A stretch of 25,452 nt of DNA from Schoenoplectus triqueter (lineage: Eukaryota; Streptophyta; Magnoliopsida; Poales; Cyperaceae): positions 1 through 25,452 of the forward strand of contig CAXKVV010000762.1 in NCBI GenBank assembly GCA_964058805.1, written 5' to 3'. Shown one piece after another: positions 1 to 10,783 of this stretch. The notes under the pieces were generated by a model. That model was not told the DNA's origin. It saw only the letters and a program-made list of their open reading frames with translations, and ran no database searches. Made by a program: the position numbers and the translations under genes. Each line of letters begins with the position of its first letter. The stretch's first letter is position 1.

Positions 1-854
1 AATTTGATGTTTCATCACTAGCAAATGTTTTCTTGGTGCAACTTGTGTTGAATTCTACGCACAAGTGCTAACTTTTTTCCCCTAATTTTCTCTTCAAAAT
101 GGAGTGTATCGTGAACTCACCCCCCCCCCCCCCCAACACACAAAAATACCATCTTTTTTCCAACTTTTTTTAAGTGGAGGGGCAACCCAGGACTCTTCCT
201 TTTTTTTTTTTGCTCATGGGGACTTAAATTCATGGACCTTTTTAGTTAGTTGCCACTTGATTTACTTACAGATCCATTTGCATCTTTTTCAATTTAAAAA
301 CTGCCGGTTTGAAGATACCTAACAGACAAAACTGGAGACAGCAACCATAAAAAGTTAATAAAATTACAAAGTAAGAACATGTGCAGGTGTCTTGGTCACC
401 TCTTCGCAATCCAAAAAAACAAAAACAAAAAATCCAATTTTTCAGATAAACAGAAAAAGGAAAGGCAAATAAAATAAAAACCAACTTGTGCTAAAAATAT
501 CTTCAGCTTATTGACAGAAATATCTTCCGAACTTTTAGTTTCTTAATTTGTAGGATCTCATTTTTATGCTTGTTTTATTTTTAATTTTTAAGGTTGTAAT
601 TGGTCCTAAAACTCATGAGATCTTTTATTTTCTTTCAAAACAATTGTATTTTACTTTATTTATTTATAATAAAAATCTTTGCAAAGTAGAGCCTTGACCT
701 CCATTTTTATTAAAAAAACAAACTTGAGCGAGGTCTCCGAATTGAAATAATCTCATCTCCAGCTATTCTATATTAAGGAGGCTACTGCTTTCAATGATCA
801 TTCATCGAATCTAGGCTTGCTATTTGCAAAGAGAAAGGATCCGATATCACTAGT
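1..854. other. Gene-free AT-rich sequence
   Basis: No coding signal or RNA gene seen. It contains a run of 15 C at 120-134 and T-runs near 153-211. Short open frames have no recognisable protein features. Confidence 0.6.
120..134. repeat. Poly(C) homopolymer, 15 nt
   Basis: Uninterrupted C run. Its length is the sort of thing sequencing and assembly get wrong. Confidence 0.9.
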
Positions 855-1372
855 TAGGGTATGTAAACGGATATGTTTAATTAATTAGATTTGAACCGAA
901 CTGTTAAATTTTGAATTATTTGGTTCTATTTTTCGGTTAAAAAATTTCGGTTCAGTTGAAAATTTTAGTTAATTCGGTTTTTGTTCTTTGTTTCAGTTTT
1001 GATTTTTCTAATTGGATAAACCAAATAGTCCAAAATTTATCAAACAATTTTATTTTACTTGATATAAATAAGGATTATATCAAAGATAATCTGAATGTAT
1101 TTATTTTCTTAAATTTTATTTAGTGATTTCTTTTATTTTTTAAACTATTTATTTCTATCAAATTTTTATAACTTTTAATATTTTTATTCCTCTTTAAATA
1201 ATAAAATTTTGGTTTAACTAAATAAACCAAAAATTTTGGTTTATTTGGTTTTCAGTTTATTGGGTTGATATTTTTATAAGTTTGGTTCGGTTCATAATTT
1301 AACAAACCGAAAAAACTTCGGATGCATATAATTATTTCGATTTGAACCGAATCAAACGTTTGCACACCCCTA
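855..1372. mobile_element. hAT-like non-autonomous element (about 518 bp)
   Basis: Ends are TAGGGTATGTAAACG on the left and, inverted, TAGGGGTGTGCAAACG on the right, a common plant hAT-type terminus. The interior is AT-rich with many GGTTCGGTT/AACCGAA motifs near both ends. Flanking octamers TCACTAGT (847-854) and CTACTAGC (1373-1380) agree at 5 of 8 positions in register, consistent with an old 8-bp target duplication. No coding capacity. Confidence 0.55.
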
Positions 1373-1379
1373 CTACTAG

Positions 1380-1761
1380 CTTTAGTGGCATCCGATGCCA
1401 TCAATTTATTTTTTAATTTATATTTTAAAATTTAGTACTTAAATTTTAAATTCAAATCATTGATCTTGTTCATTCTTATGATATATGTATGTTCGTAAAA
1501 TTTTATGATTTTTAAAGATCATTTCATACTAGATTAAATGATAATAAAATGAGTGAACCTAATTAATGATTGATTTATTTTTATGCATTTAGTTTATTAT
1601 CATTTGATCTAGTATGAAATGATCTCTAAAAAATATAAAATTTTATGAGCATACATCTATCATAAAAATGAACAATATCAATAATTTGGATTCAAAATTT
1701 AAGTATTGAACTTTGAAACATGAATTAAAAGATAAGTTGATGGCATTGACTGCCACTAAAG
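1380..1761. mobile_element. Foldback MITE (382 bp)
   Basis: An 11-bp perfect terminal inverted repeat (CTTTAGTGGCA) continues into arms of about 170 bp that pair along almost their whole length, for example TGATCTTGTTCATTCTTATG against its inverted partner near 1665. Only a short loop separates the arms around 1545-1595. No clear target duplication. The superfamily is unassigned. Confidence 0.75.
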
Positions 1762-4599
1762 TTAGTGACACTGATCCCTTCTTATTTGCAAATATTTTAA
1801 GGACTATTTCGTTATATTTCTACATTTTGTCCCTTATAGCAACGATGGAATTTAAATTGTTATTACCATTTAAAGTGGAGCTATTAATTACAATTATCTT
1901 TCTATTATGTTTGAAAACATGCAATTTACAGTTTAATGAAGTAGAATTAATATTTTTATTTTCTCCTTTTCACAATTATCTTTAAAATCTCACAATTCAA
2001 TTGTTTTTTAGCATATTCGAAAGGTGTAGTTTGACAAGAATCACTCAATCACATACCTTAGACACTGTCGTGAAAGCTGTAGTTTGACAAATACCACATA
2101 CCTTGGACAGCTGGACACTGTTTACATGAGATATCTGATATTATCTTATCAACAAAAAATGAACATCGAAACAAAAATATTAGCTCACATTTTTAATGTA
2201 CAAAGAGATATATAAAAATATATTCTATGATTTTTTTTAAAAAGAGATATTGAATAATTAATTATGTTTGTCTTTTCTAGCGACGACGCAACTGGTGAAA
2301 AAAAAATATCGACGTAAATCCTTACAAACTGAGCCAGTCAGTTTAATTTAAATGATATGATTTGTTTTCTTTTGAAGTAAAAAAAGTTAATAAAAAATAA
2401 AAAAATCATGGAGCACCAATCAGGATGCAAGTTGGCCTGCAGAAACAAATTTTATAATTTTCAAAAGAAAACAAACAGAGAGAAAAACTATTATTTAAAA
2501 GGCAAATTGGTGGCTTGAAAAAACGTAAGCCGTGACGCACTTGCCATTTGTACGCCATAAAATATTACAAGCATCATTAGCCCAAGGTATCCTGCGAAAA
2601 TTTGCCAACTTAAACCTTAAATTATACAAAATTAAAACAAGAGGGAGAAAGTGATGGGTACCCTCTATGCTCTGCAATTCCCCTTATTTTGACACATTCA
2701 AAGTTTAATTATTCCTATTCATTGATGGCAATAAAATTGTTGACTTGATAAAATTGATTTATTTTTGTAATTGGAATATCAGAAACAAATTTGGCTGCAT
2801 TTGATTTATGAACTGCATTAGTGTGCAATTGGGAGAGAATTGCAGAGTATTTCACCGAGAAATTGGGGTCAACTCCAGGTAGAATGAGGTTTAACGCCTA
2901 ATTGACATTAGAGAAGTATTAATCAAACCTTTACGGAAAATAAGAAAATGGTACCAAGTTGGCACCTAAGAAATGGCGACACGTAGAGAAACAGAGGAAT
3001 CAATGTTTGTTTGTATATATGGTCCCAAAATTAGATCAAAGGTTTTATCAAATCTACCGAAGCACGGTATTTTTTTTAGAAGGTGCGATCTATTATTTTC
3101 AAATAATAAAAGGTAATGAAAGAGAGAAAAGTACTATCTGTTTATTTATTAGCCATTTGCTTCATTGGAAGAAAACAAAAGGTTGGATCATTGCGCCATC
3201 ATTTAAGAAAATAGGAATTCATGTCAAATTCTATTTTTTTAAAGAGAAGTGTTTTGTACACTAACAGTTGCTATCATGTATCACGGTCCCAATATTTGGA
3301 GTGATCTGTTTTTTCTTTTAGTCATAATTAGTATCTCTTGAATCGTGATACACGTAGCATGATCACTTATTTAACTACTTTGGCTCAACATCTGTTTTGA
3401 TTCTTTGTTGGATTTTTTTACACATTCAAGCATTCAAATTTGTACAATTGTACTTAATTGAATTTGTAATTGAATTTGCAATTTGACACATAACTTTGAA
3501 TAAACAGTAACTTTCATGATGGAGAATGAAAACATCATTCAAATTATAAAATGCCACGTAAATTGCAAAATGACAATAACATTTAATATTAGTCTTTTCT
3601 CTCTGTGTGCTGATGTGGTATGTTAAAGTGATTGTTAAATTTTACAAGTCAACTAATTTTGTATACTCTCTACACTAAAATTAAAATGAAAATTTTCAAA
3701 AGAAATTTGACAGAACGATATGACGCTCTTACAAATAATTTTTCGAGTTTAGAACTAGTTTTTGAGCTAGATCTTTTCTTTTCATTCTTTGACGTCTGAC
3801 CTGAAATCAAAATTATGTAACTTAAATAACGGCTTATGAATCTCCATATTAAGGAACCAGATATTATTATTTCAGAGTCGGATTGAGCCTTTGCTATTAA
3901 TATATTCAGATTAGTAGTAGTCCGTGAATCAGATTTTTTGGTAGCTAAACTAAAACATTATTCACGTAACTTAAATCCAATTCATATAACGTAAGCATTA
4001 ATTTATGATGATCACAACAATAGATATATCTATCTTCTTTTTCCAACATAACGATTATTGCCTGCTACGCACATTTTAAGCATCGTCTTAAATGCCAGTT
4101 AGTCGTGTTTTCTTATAGCTTTCAAGCACTTCGTTTTAAATTATACCTTTTTTCTTTCTATAAATAATTTTCTTTGAACTTTTTTTTTAAGAAAAAAAAA
4201 CTCATATCGATTGACTTTGTTAATATTTTAATCGTTTTATCCTTTATTCCCTCATTAGTTGTGCATATTGATCTGATCCCAACAAGAGAATATACATTAT
4301 TTTTTCCTTCTTAAACTGTCCTTTGGTGCATGGCCTTATTCATGCATGAATTATCGATGGGAATCAATAACAGTCAGTAGTCAACTCAAGGCATAAACCG
4401 CACTACATATTTTCCATGAAAAGAAGTACACAAAAAGTACAAAGCTATAGTCCTTTCCTTCCAAAGTGTTGTGTTGCCTACCAAATTCGTCTTTTACTAA
4501 ACATTTGATTTTTGCATTGTCAGGTGCGAACTTAATTTCATTCAAGAACGCAATAACATAAGAAGGGCAGAAGAGGACTCATAGGCTCCAATATTAGAG
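1762..4599. other. Gene-free AT-rich sequence
   Basis: No coding region, tRNA or rRNA recognised on either strand. Longest open frames (such as 2959-3264 plus) have no family features and no plausible splice context. Contains a partial direct repeat (about 2021-2060 and 2073-2110, sharing TGTAGTTTGACAA and CACATACCTT) and a weak hairpin at 3264-3362. Confidence 0.55.
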
Positions 4600-4940
4600 C
4601 AATTACATCATAATACACTTTTATATTCTTTTTTTATTTTATTTTGTAAGAAAACCTTAGGCAAGACACTGTTAAATTTGCAAGGAAAAATAATTATAAA
4701 CACAATGTAGAGTCTAGGATCAAAGAAATTGCTTGAAAACTTGGAAATAATTCATCAAAACACTCGTTAAAAGCTGTGAAAAAACAGTTGTCCCTAAGAT
4801 GTACAAAGAGGGGGTGAAAGAGGTCACTTAAGCCACCCCAGGGAGGTCCTTACCTACGCACAAAACCTACCACCTAATTCAGACTCCGGACACCAAACAA
4901 TATAAAATGTGATATGTGCATCCACATACAATTTTCCAAT
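4600..4940 (-). other. Probable 3' UTR of the RAP2-7-like gene, with poly(A) signals
   Basis: Non-coding sequence after the TGA. On the minus strand there are two overlapping AATAAA hexamers at 4638-4643 and 4633-4638, about 300 nt after the stop, which would place the transcript end near 4600-4620. No other gene is visible here. The end is inferred from the hexamers only. Confidence 0.5.
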
Positions 4941-7900
4941 TCAGTCCTTGCAGTTATAAAAACTGGAAGAAGAGGCTGCCGATGGGTTGGAAAAGAAGGG
5001 CTGAGAAGAAGCGGAGGGGGCGTTAGAGAATCGTGATGATGCTGCAGAGTACACTTGGGGGACATTTTGGGTGTTTCTATTTTCCATTCCTATTCTTATT
5101 CCAGCTTCATTTTTACTTGCCGGCGGTGGCCTTATCATCCAGCTTGGGACACATTGTACTCCTGCGTCGGGCCTCTTCTCTCTTCCTGCTTTCTGCATTT
5201 GCACAAACATGGTTTTTAGATGAGGCCAGAAGAGATGAAAAGGAGAGAATTGTACAGAGAGATGTAAGAGAGAACTAAATTTATGGTCAATAACTGCATA
5301 CTGGTTTCTGCTCCAACCAGTCGGACATTAAGGAGACAAAGTGAGAGAGTATCAGCCCGCCATATTCAACATAATCATAATTGATTTATTGAGGCTTAAA
5401 CATAAGCAATACAGCCAAATATACACACATAAAAGAAATTAGTAATTTAACACTAGCTGGTCATTACTGCTATTATGGCAAGAAACCACAACTTGCAAAC
5501 CCCCACCTTCCAATGTGCGCACACAAAAGTGCATCAAGAGCAATGTTGACCAAGAAATCATTGGCATTTGTCCATACGGTCCAAGTTTCTTTTACATTGT
5601 TGCATGCTACTACATCTAAATAAACTAGTATTTTCAAACTACACAGAAAAAGTTCAATAAATTTAGGAGCATCCATCGCCATCCTATTCAAAACCATAGC
5701 TATTAGTTATTCTACACATATTTAATGCAAATACCCCCATCTATATTAATTTTGAAAAATGAGTTTCAACTGAGATCTAAACAAAACATAGCTTCACTGA
5801 AGATTAGATAGGAATTGAGTTCTGTTACATATCATTATCTAGAAATGAAGAGTTTCAGAAAGAGATTACCACATTGGTTGAAAAAAGTGTAGGCGATGAG
5901 ATATTCCATGCATGGTTAGCCAATTGTGAAGAGGGACCATCATCCTGAAATTAAAAAGATAACTGTAAGATGATAGAGGCGAAACAATTTATTATTATAT
6001 TGACAAGTTAGCAAATCAGACAAAACAGCAGTGAACTAAATTTTGAAGCAGTTAAATGGAAACTGATCAGACAGAACCTCTGACAAAAAGGACATGTTCA
6101 AATAAATAATAAAGCCTTTCCAAACCAATTGAGTGCACAAACCATTTCAAAGCTTAGCTTTCCTCATTTTTCAAGCACATAACAACCAAGTCAATGCACT
6201 TAACAAATCTTAAGATACTAAATTTCAATGGAAAAAATTTCTTCTCTAAAAAGAGTAGATACAAGAAGTCATTTGCCTTGGGTCCATGTTGAAGTTGACT
6301 GCCAGTTGAATTTTGATCCATCTTTGGAGTTCCAGTATTTGGTTGAGAAATGCTCAAGTTCAAATCTACTTCATTACCTATAGCAATCATGTCAAATATC
6401 ATTTAAAGAAGCTGAAAACATTCTCAAAAAACATGAAAAAGCTCTTGTTGCGTAAGCCTTCAAAATATTATGATAAATAAAAGAAAATAATAGATGACTG
6501 TCAGTTTATGACAAAATCATGAATTTCTGAGGTTCTAATAAGAAAATTACTTGAGGACAAAATAAAACCAAACTTAATATTTAATTTTTCAATAACTACT
6601 TCTGATTAGTTACCTTCATCATTTTCTCCAGTCATCTCTCCTTCATAAGTGCTAGGTTCAAAGTTCGTAACAGCCTCTCTGCCGTTGCACTTTATTGCTG
6701 CTTTGTCATAAGCCCTATTTTCAAAACCCCAAAAGAAAAGAAAAAAGGAAATTCAAGTCGGAAAAGCGCCTTTTCAAATAAAAAAAATTAAAATAAGAAG
6801 AAAAAAGTGTCTTCAAAATTCAGTGCTCTGCGCACAACCTTGCTGCTTCTACTTCACTGTCGAATAGCCCAAGATATATGTACCTGCACCATACCATTAT
6901 GTTCCTGATTGGTAAAAAGACTTGTTTCGCCAATTTTGATTCTCACATTTGAAAAGTCACTTGGTTTATTTAGTTACAAACGGACCCAGTTATAATTCAA
7001 AAGGTATTAGGAATTTATCCCTTTCACCCCTTTCCCAAAATAGAAATAAATATGGCCCATATTGATGCCACTACAGTGACTTCGACAAGGAAACAACCCA
7101 AGTATTGCATATCCAACAGATTTTTCAACTGAGAATCACTTAAGCATGACAGCAGGTAACATAAAAATAAGTTACCAGCATACAAATAGATTAACAAATT
7201 GTAAATTTAGAAATTTCACAATGTTTTGTGCACTCACTTCTTGCCAAGAAATTGACCCATACGAGCCTCCCAGCGGCCACACTTGTGGAGGGTAACACCT
7301 CTGTACTTTGAGCTACCTCTTGAGAATCCTGTGCTCTGACGGCGTAATGCATGCACAAACTCTTCCTTTGACAGATTCTTCATCTATAAAACACAAAACT
7401 TGAACTTTTATATCATTCTATTCTAACCTGATTGGTGCACTTGGTCAAAAATTGAAACATTTTCATTAATTATGTATCTCAGTTGTACCTGTTTCATATC
7501 TTCCTCATAATCACTCAGATTGAAATTTATATCAGCTTCGACCCCACGAAATTTAATTGCTGCTCTATCATATGCTCTGCAATTGAAAAATTCGGCATAT
7601 TATTTTTTTCTGTCTGATTTGAGGAATTAAGAGGTTTCTTGCATTTGTGCAGGAAGAAACATTTTTTTTCCTCTAACCTTGCTGCAGCATGTGCAGTATC
7701 AAACCCACCTGTTAACATGCAGAGAGAAAAGTGGATAAGGTCATTACGAAATTTACATCCCGAAAAAATCTTCAAAATTGAAACAAAAAATTAGAAAACT
7801 AAAAGCCTCATAAGCTCTTTACCCAAATAAACTTGCTTTCCACAGTCCCTGTAAACCAAAAATAAATTATATGTTAGCTCACCAAAAAAATAATATTTAC

Positions 7901-8597
7901 TGAAAACTCAATCCCCAATCCCCACAATTCAATCCGACATAATCATAACCGACAAATATAAATTTTCGGAATAAAAATAGAAAAAAAGGACTAACCATAT
8001 ATGGGATTCCCATCTACCGGTTCTCCGGTAAAAGGTAACCCCTCTGTATTGAGAGCTCCTGGACCGTGGGCCCCGCCTACTCTTCTTCACTTGTGGCTGC
8101 TGATTTGGTTGCTGTTGCTGTTGCTGTAACTGGTGTTGCTGCACCTGTTGTTGCTGCAACTCGAGTTGCTGCTGAAACACTCTAAGATCCTGCGGGAAGA
8201 ACCCAACACACTGCGCACTGAACCCCGCATGAGAATTCACACTCACTTTCACGTTAGACGAAGATGAACAGTCGATGGCCGGAGGAAACAGCTGCCTCGT
8301 ATGCACTGGAGCCTCCAGCTCTTCCCTTTCTTCTTTTCTTCCTCCCACTTCTGCTCCTACATCGTTTAATATGCTGAACCTGTACGGGATGGTTGTTGCG
8401 GTTGTGGATGTACTGTGACCAGCAGCCCACTTATCGGGTACTGGACCCGAGCTCGAATTCTCTTCAGCGGGGCTCGGAAACGATGATCCATCTCCATTGA
8501 GGATCAAAGAATCGGACGAACCCGAATTACCCGTACTCTCTGCTAACGGGTCCAGGCATTTACCCCGTTGGAAATACGCTAGGTTGAGATCCAGCAT
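4941..8597 (-). CDS. RAP2-7: euAP2 transcription factor, TOE1/RAP2-7-like (10 coding exons)
   Basis: Nuclear DNA-binding repressor of the AP2 subfamily; relatives repress flowering and phase change and are controlled by miR172. Coding exons by high-to-low coordinates: 8597-7996, 7848-7823, 7708-7678, 7576-7489, 7383-7238, 6883-6839, 6714-6614, 6377-6277, 5944-5870, 5192-4941 (1467 nt, 488 aa plus stop TGA 4941-4943). Seen: MLDLNL at residues 1-6 (EAR-like), Q-rich 142-169, KKSRR 171-175 (likely nuclear signal), first AP2 domain about 183-240 ([34 protein letters not shown]), linker [20 protein letters not shown], second AP2 domain about 276-332 ([35 protein letters not shown]), DLNLSI 351-356, AASSRF 455-460. 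The tiny exons 2, 3 and 6 and the domain-splitting introns fit the family. All junctions keep phase. The first ATG is chosen because MLDLNL is the usual family start. Exons 1-7 are firm; the exon 8 donor and exons 9-10 are less certain. The TOE1/RAP2-7 assignment is from memory of the family; AP2 or TOE3 is less likely. Confidence 0.9.
5027..5047 (-). promoter_or_regulatory. miR172 target site in last exon
   Basis: The plus strand here is nearly the mature miR172 sequence (AGAATC-G-TGATGATGCTGCA-G), so the minus-strand mRNA is complementary. By the miR172a sequence I recall, it differs at miRNA positions 7 and 21. It is read in frame as S-AASSRF-S (residues 454-461). miR172 acts on this family by cleavage and translational repression. 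The usual family peptide is AASSGF; the G-to-R change is the same base change that makes the position 7 mismatch. Confidence 0.93.
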
Positions 8598-8759
8598 CTC
8601 AAATCTCTCTCTCAGTGCTATAGACTCTTCTTTTTGCTCTAATGCTCTGATCTTTTTCAGTTAATTTTACAGTTAGCAGATCCGATAAGAAAAAATAAAA
8701 GGATCCGATATTGATTTCCTCTTTGGGAAAAAGAAATGATATGGTTCAAATCGATCACA

Positions 8760-8840
8760 CTACTTCAAGAAAAAGAGCCAGAGCAAGTAGAGATAGAAGC
8801 AGGATAAAGCGGAGTCGTTCTTTCGGAACATCTGTGGCAT
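8760..8840 (-). promoter_or_regulatory. Upstream ORF, 26 codons, in the 5' leader
   Basis: An ATG at 8840-8838 opens a 26-codon frame ending in TAG at 8762-8760, all upstream of the main ATG at 8597. The peptide starts MPQMFRKNDSALSC and has a hydrophobic, aromatic C-terminal half (YLYLLWLFFLK). Such uORFs often lower translation of the main frame. I know of no described conserved peptide of this kind; its meaning depends on the transcript starting upstream of 8840. Confidence 0.35.
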
Positions 8841-8844
8841 TATA

Positions 8845-8868
8845 TCAATCCACTTCTTGAATTATCAT
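8845..8868 (-). promoter_or_regulatory. Minimal upstream ORF, 7 codons
   Basis: The ATG at 8868-8866 is followed by six codons and TGA (MIIQEVD). It ends five bases before the ATG of the longer uORF, so ribosomes could reinitiate there. It may be chance. Confidence 0.25.
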
Positions 8869-8956
8869 CCCAAAAGGATTCTATGCAAATCAAAAATTAA
8901 ATTTTAATTTCGTAAAGTTAAAAGAACTTGGTACTGATCCGAGAAGTGGGAAAAGT

Positions 8957-8979
8957 GGAGAGGAGAGGAGAGGAGAGGA
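8957..8979. repeat. (GGAGA)n microsatellite in the leader
   Basis: Four units of GGAGA plus GGA on the plus strand (TCTCC on the transcript strand), within a wider purine-rich tract of about 8940-9005. Pyrimidine patches of this kind are frequent near plant transcription starts. Confidence 0.85.
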
Positions 8980-9112
8980 AGAAAGGAAGGTGTAAGAAGG
9001 GGAAGGGAGAATAAAGGGATTATAAATAGCAAAAGGAGGACGGTGACTGGTGATAGCCGGTTAACCTTAAAGACTTGCTCTAAAGAGGCGAGCGGAGATT
9101 TAGTTTTTGTGT

Positions 9113-9120
9113 TATTTATA
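9113..9120 (-). promoter_or_regulatory. TATA box candidate for the RAP2-7-like gene
   Basis: The minus strand reads CTATAAATAAC, a good match to the plant TATA consensus, about 515 nt upstream of the ATG. A second, weaker minus-strand match (TATTTATA) lies at 9021-9028, nearer the CT-rich leader, and could be the real one; that same site is a perfect TATAAATA on the plus strand. Confidence 0.35.
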
Positions 9121-9444
9121 GTACTTTGTATAATTGTATTGAATTATTGCTAGCTTAGTTCGACGAGCGAGGAAATATCTCGGAACGACGACCTGTTAAC
9201 AGCGGGGGGCGAATCAGCATCAATTCCTCTCCGGTTGAATAATGTGGTAGTAGCATACAGCCACACAGGGGATATGTTTTTGGGCTTCGGTGAAAAAGGT
9301 CATACAGTCGTGGAAAATAATTTCTCCAATGGATTGGAGACTCGAGAGGGGAGGAAACGGAATTTTTGCTTAAATAATTTAAAACAGTAACTAATTTATA
9401 AAAATAATCAAGCACTCAACTTATTTTCATAGATAATCATAATA
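9121..9444. other. Spacer between the gene and the transposon cluster
   Basis: No gene or repeat recognised. An 86-codon minus-strand open frame (9155-9415) has no recognisable features and lies in the likely distal promoter. Confidence 0.5.
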
Positions 9445-10266
9445 AGAACACAACCCGACTTACATCTTTCAAAGTATATTTTTCGTGTCCGACGGCTGAC
9501 TACGTCTCACTAAGATTGAAGGGCATAATCCCAGCTTATGTCCATCAGTTCAAAATTAAAGGCGCAAGTCCGGCTCATGTCTTTTAATTGACCTAGGACG
9601 TAGGTATTTCTGTGAGCTTTCCGGATTATTTCTATACGTCCCGATCGGAGTTTTCTATCAAAAATTTTAAATGTTTAAAGATTAAATTTTCAGCTCATCA
9701 GCACAGATTTAAAATTTTTTTAGTTCATTACTCATTATATATAATAAATAATTAAAATTATATTTATATATTTAATTAAAATAGAAAAATATAATTTAAG
9801 ATATTTATATATAGTTTAAAATAATTAAAATTGTATTTAAAATTATATTTATATTTTTAATAATTAAAATTAAAAAATTATTATCGATAAGTTCGCTATT
9901 AATTATTTTTTAAATCATTTAGGCTCATTTCATAATTGATATATATGACAATTATTATTCAAGTACTTGTATTATTATAATGAGTAGTGGGTTGAAAAAT
10001 TTTTAAATTTGTACTGATGAGCTGTGATCTTTAAATGTTTATCATTTTTGATAGAAACTCTTATCGAAACGTTTAAATACAATCCAGAAAGATTGCAGAA
10101 AGATCTATTTGTTAGGTCAATTAAAGGATGTGAACCGAGTTTATGCCCTTCAAGTTTGAACTAAAGGGCATGAGGTAGGCTTGCGTCCTTCAATTTTGGT
10201 TACACATGGTCAGCTGTCGGGCACGAAAAATACACTTTGAAAGATATGAGCTCGGTTTGCGCCCTT
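9445..10266. mobile_element. Foldback element with repeated subterminal motifs (about 820 bp)
   Basis: Two arms, about 9445-9730 and 9980-10266, are inverted copies with roughly three quarters identity by eye; shared blocks include ATCTTTCAAAGT, TTTTTCGTG and TTTAATTGACCTA. The centre is very AT-rich. Each arm carries about three diverged copies of a ~25-nt motif of the type AAGGGCGCAA followed by CCGGCTCATGTCC (for example 9520, 9557 and the outer ends). No convincing target duplication and no coding capacity. Confidence 0.75.
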
Positions 10267-10400
10267 GCTATGGTCATATGTGACTATAAGTAGAGTGTGT
10301 GGTCATTGACGTAAATTAATCACCGTTTAAGGTTGTTTATGAAAATTTTTTCAAAGAAACATGAGGAACCTGAAACGAAGAGGAGTGGTAGTCATAATAC

Positions 10401-10775
10401 TAGGGGTATCAATTATTGATCAAACTTGATGGGTTAACTCGACTCAATCTGAATGCGATCCTAACCCATCTCGATATGACCCGAAGAAATAGGTCGGATA
10501 TGGATTTAATTTTTTGACCTATATTAGGTCGGATGCGGGTCAACCCGACTTGATCCGATCAATTATGTTTTTTGAAGTAATTTTGTGATTTAGTACTAAT
10601 TAAAGCTTAAATATATACTAATTAATAATTATTTAATTATTTTACACGGGTCAGGTCGCCGGTCGGGTCAGGTATGGGTCAAGATTTTTGACCTAAATTT
10701 AAACGGATCGGGTCAAGAAAAATAATAAAATAATATGACTTGATTCGAACCCGACCTGACCCATTAACACTCCTA
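10401..10775. mobile_element. hAT-like MITE (375 bp) with 8-bp target duplication
   Basis: Left end TAGGGGTATCAATT, inverted right end TAGGAGTGTTAATG. Flanks are CATAATAC (10393-10400) and CCTAATAC (10776-10783), 7 of 8 identical. Subterminal regions are rich in GGGTCAGGTCGG/CCGACCTGACCC motifs. An 8-bp duplication with TAGGG ends fits hAT. No ORF. Confidence 0.8.
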
Positions 10776-10783
10776 CCTAATAC

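Larger units (their letters stand above)
8598..9090 (-). other. Probable 5' leader of the RAP2-7-like gene
   Basis: Between the ATG and the TATA candidates lies a pyrimidine-rich (minus strand) stretch with a pentanucleotide repeat and at least two short upstream ORFs. CT-rich leaders of several hundred bases are common in plant regulatory genes. The transcription start is not determinable from sequence; a leader intron is possible but I could not place one. Confidence 0.45.

Noticed and set aside
1713..1985. 90-codon plus-strand open frame
   Set aside because: Starts inside the foldback MITE arm and is hydrophobic low-complexity sequence.
2959..3264. 101-codon plus-strand open frame
   Set aside because: Lysine/phenylalanine-rich translation typical of AT-rich non-coding DNA; no family features.
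4874..5065. Alternative minus-strand frame through the miR172 site (LQHHHDS)
   Set aside because: The other frame gives AASSRF, which fits the family and joins in phase with exon 9; the alternative would need a different splice and no supporting signal was seen.
5473..5697. 74-codon minus-strand frame within intron 9 of the RAP2-7-like gene
   Set aside because: No similarity to family C-terminal regions and no suitable splice sites noticed around it; treated as intron.
6154..6276. Extension of exon 8 to its in-frame TAA
   Set aside because: It would end the protein before the miR172 region; the sequence after GPK turns T-rich and intron-like. Possible as intron retention only.
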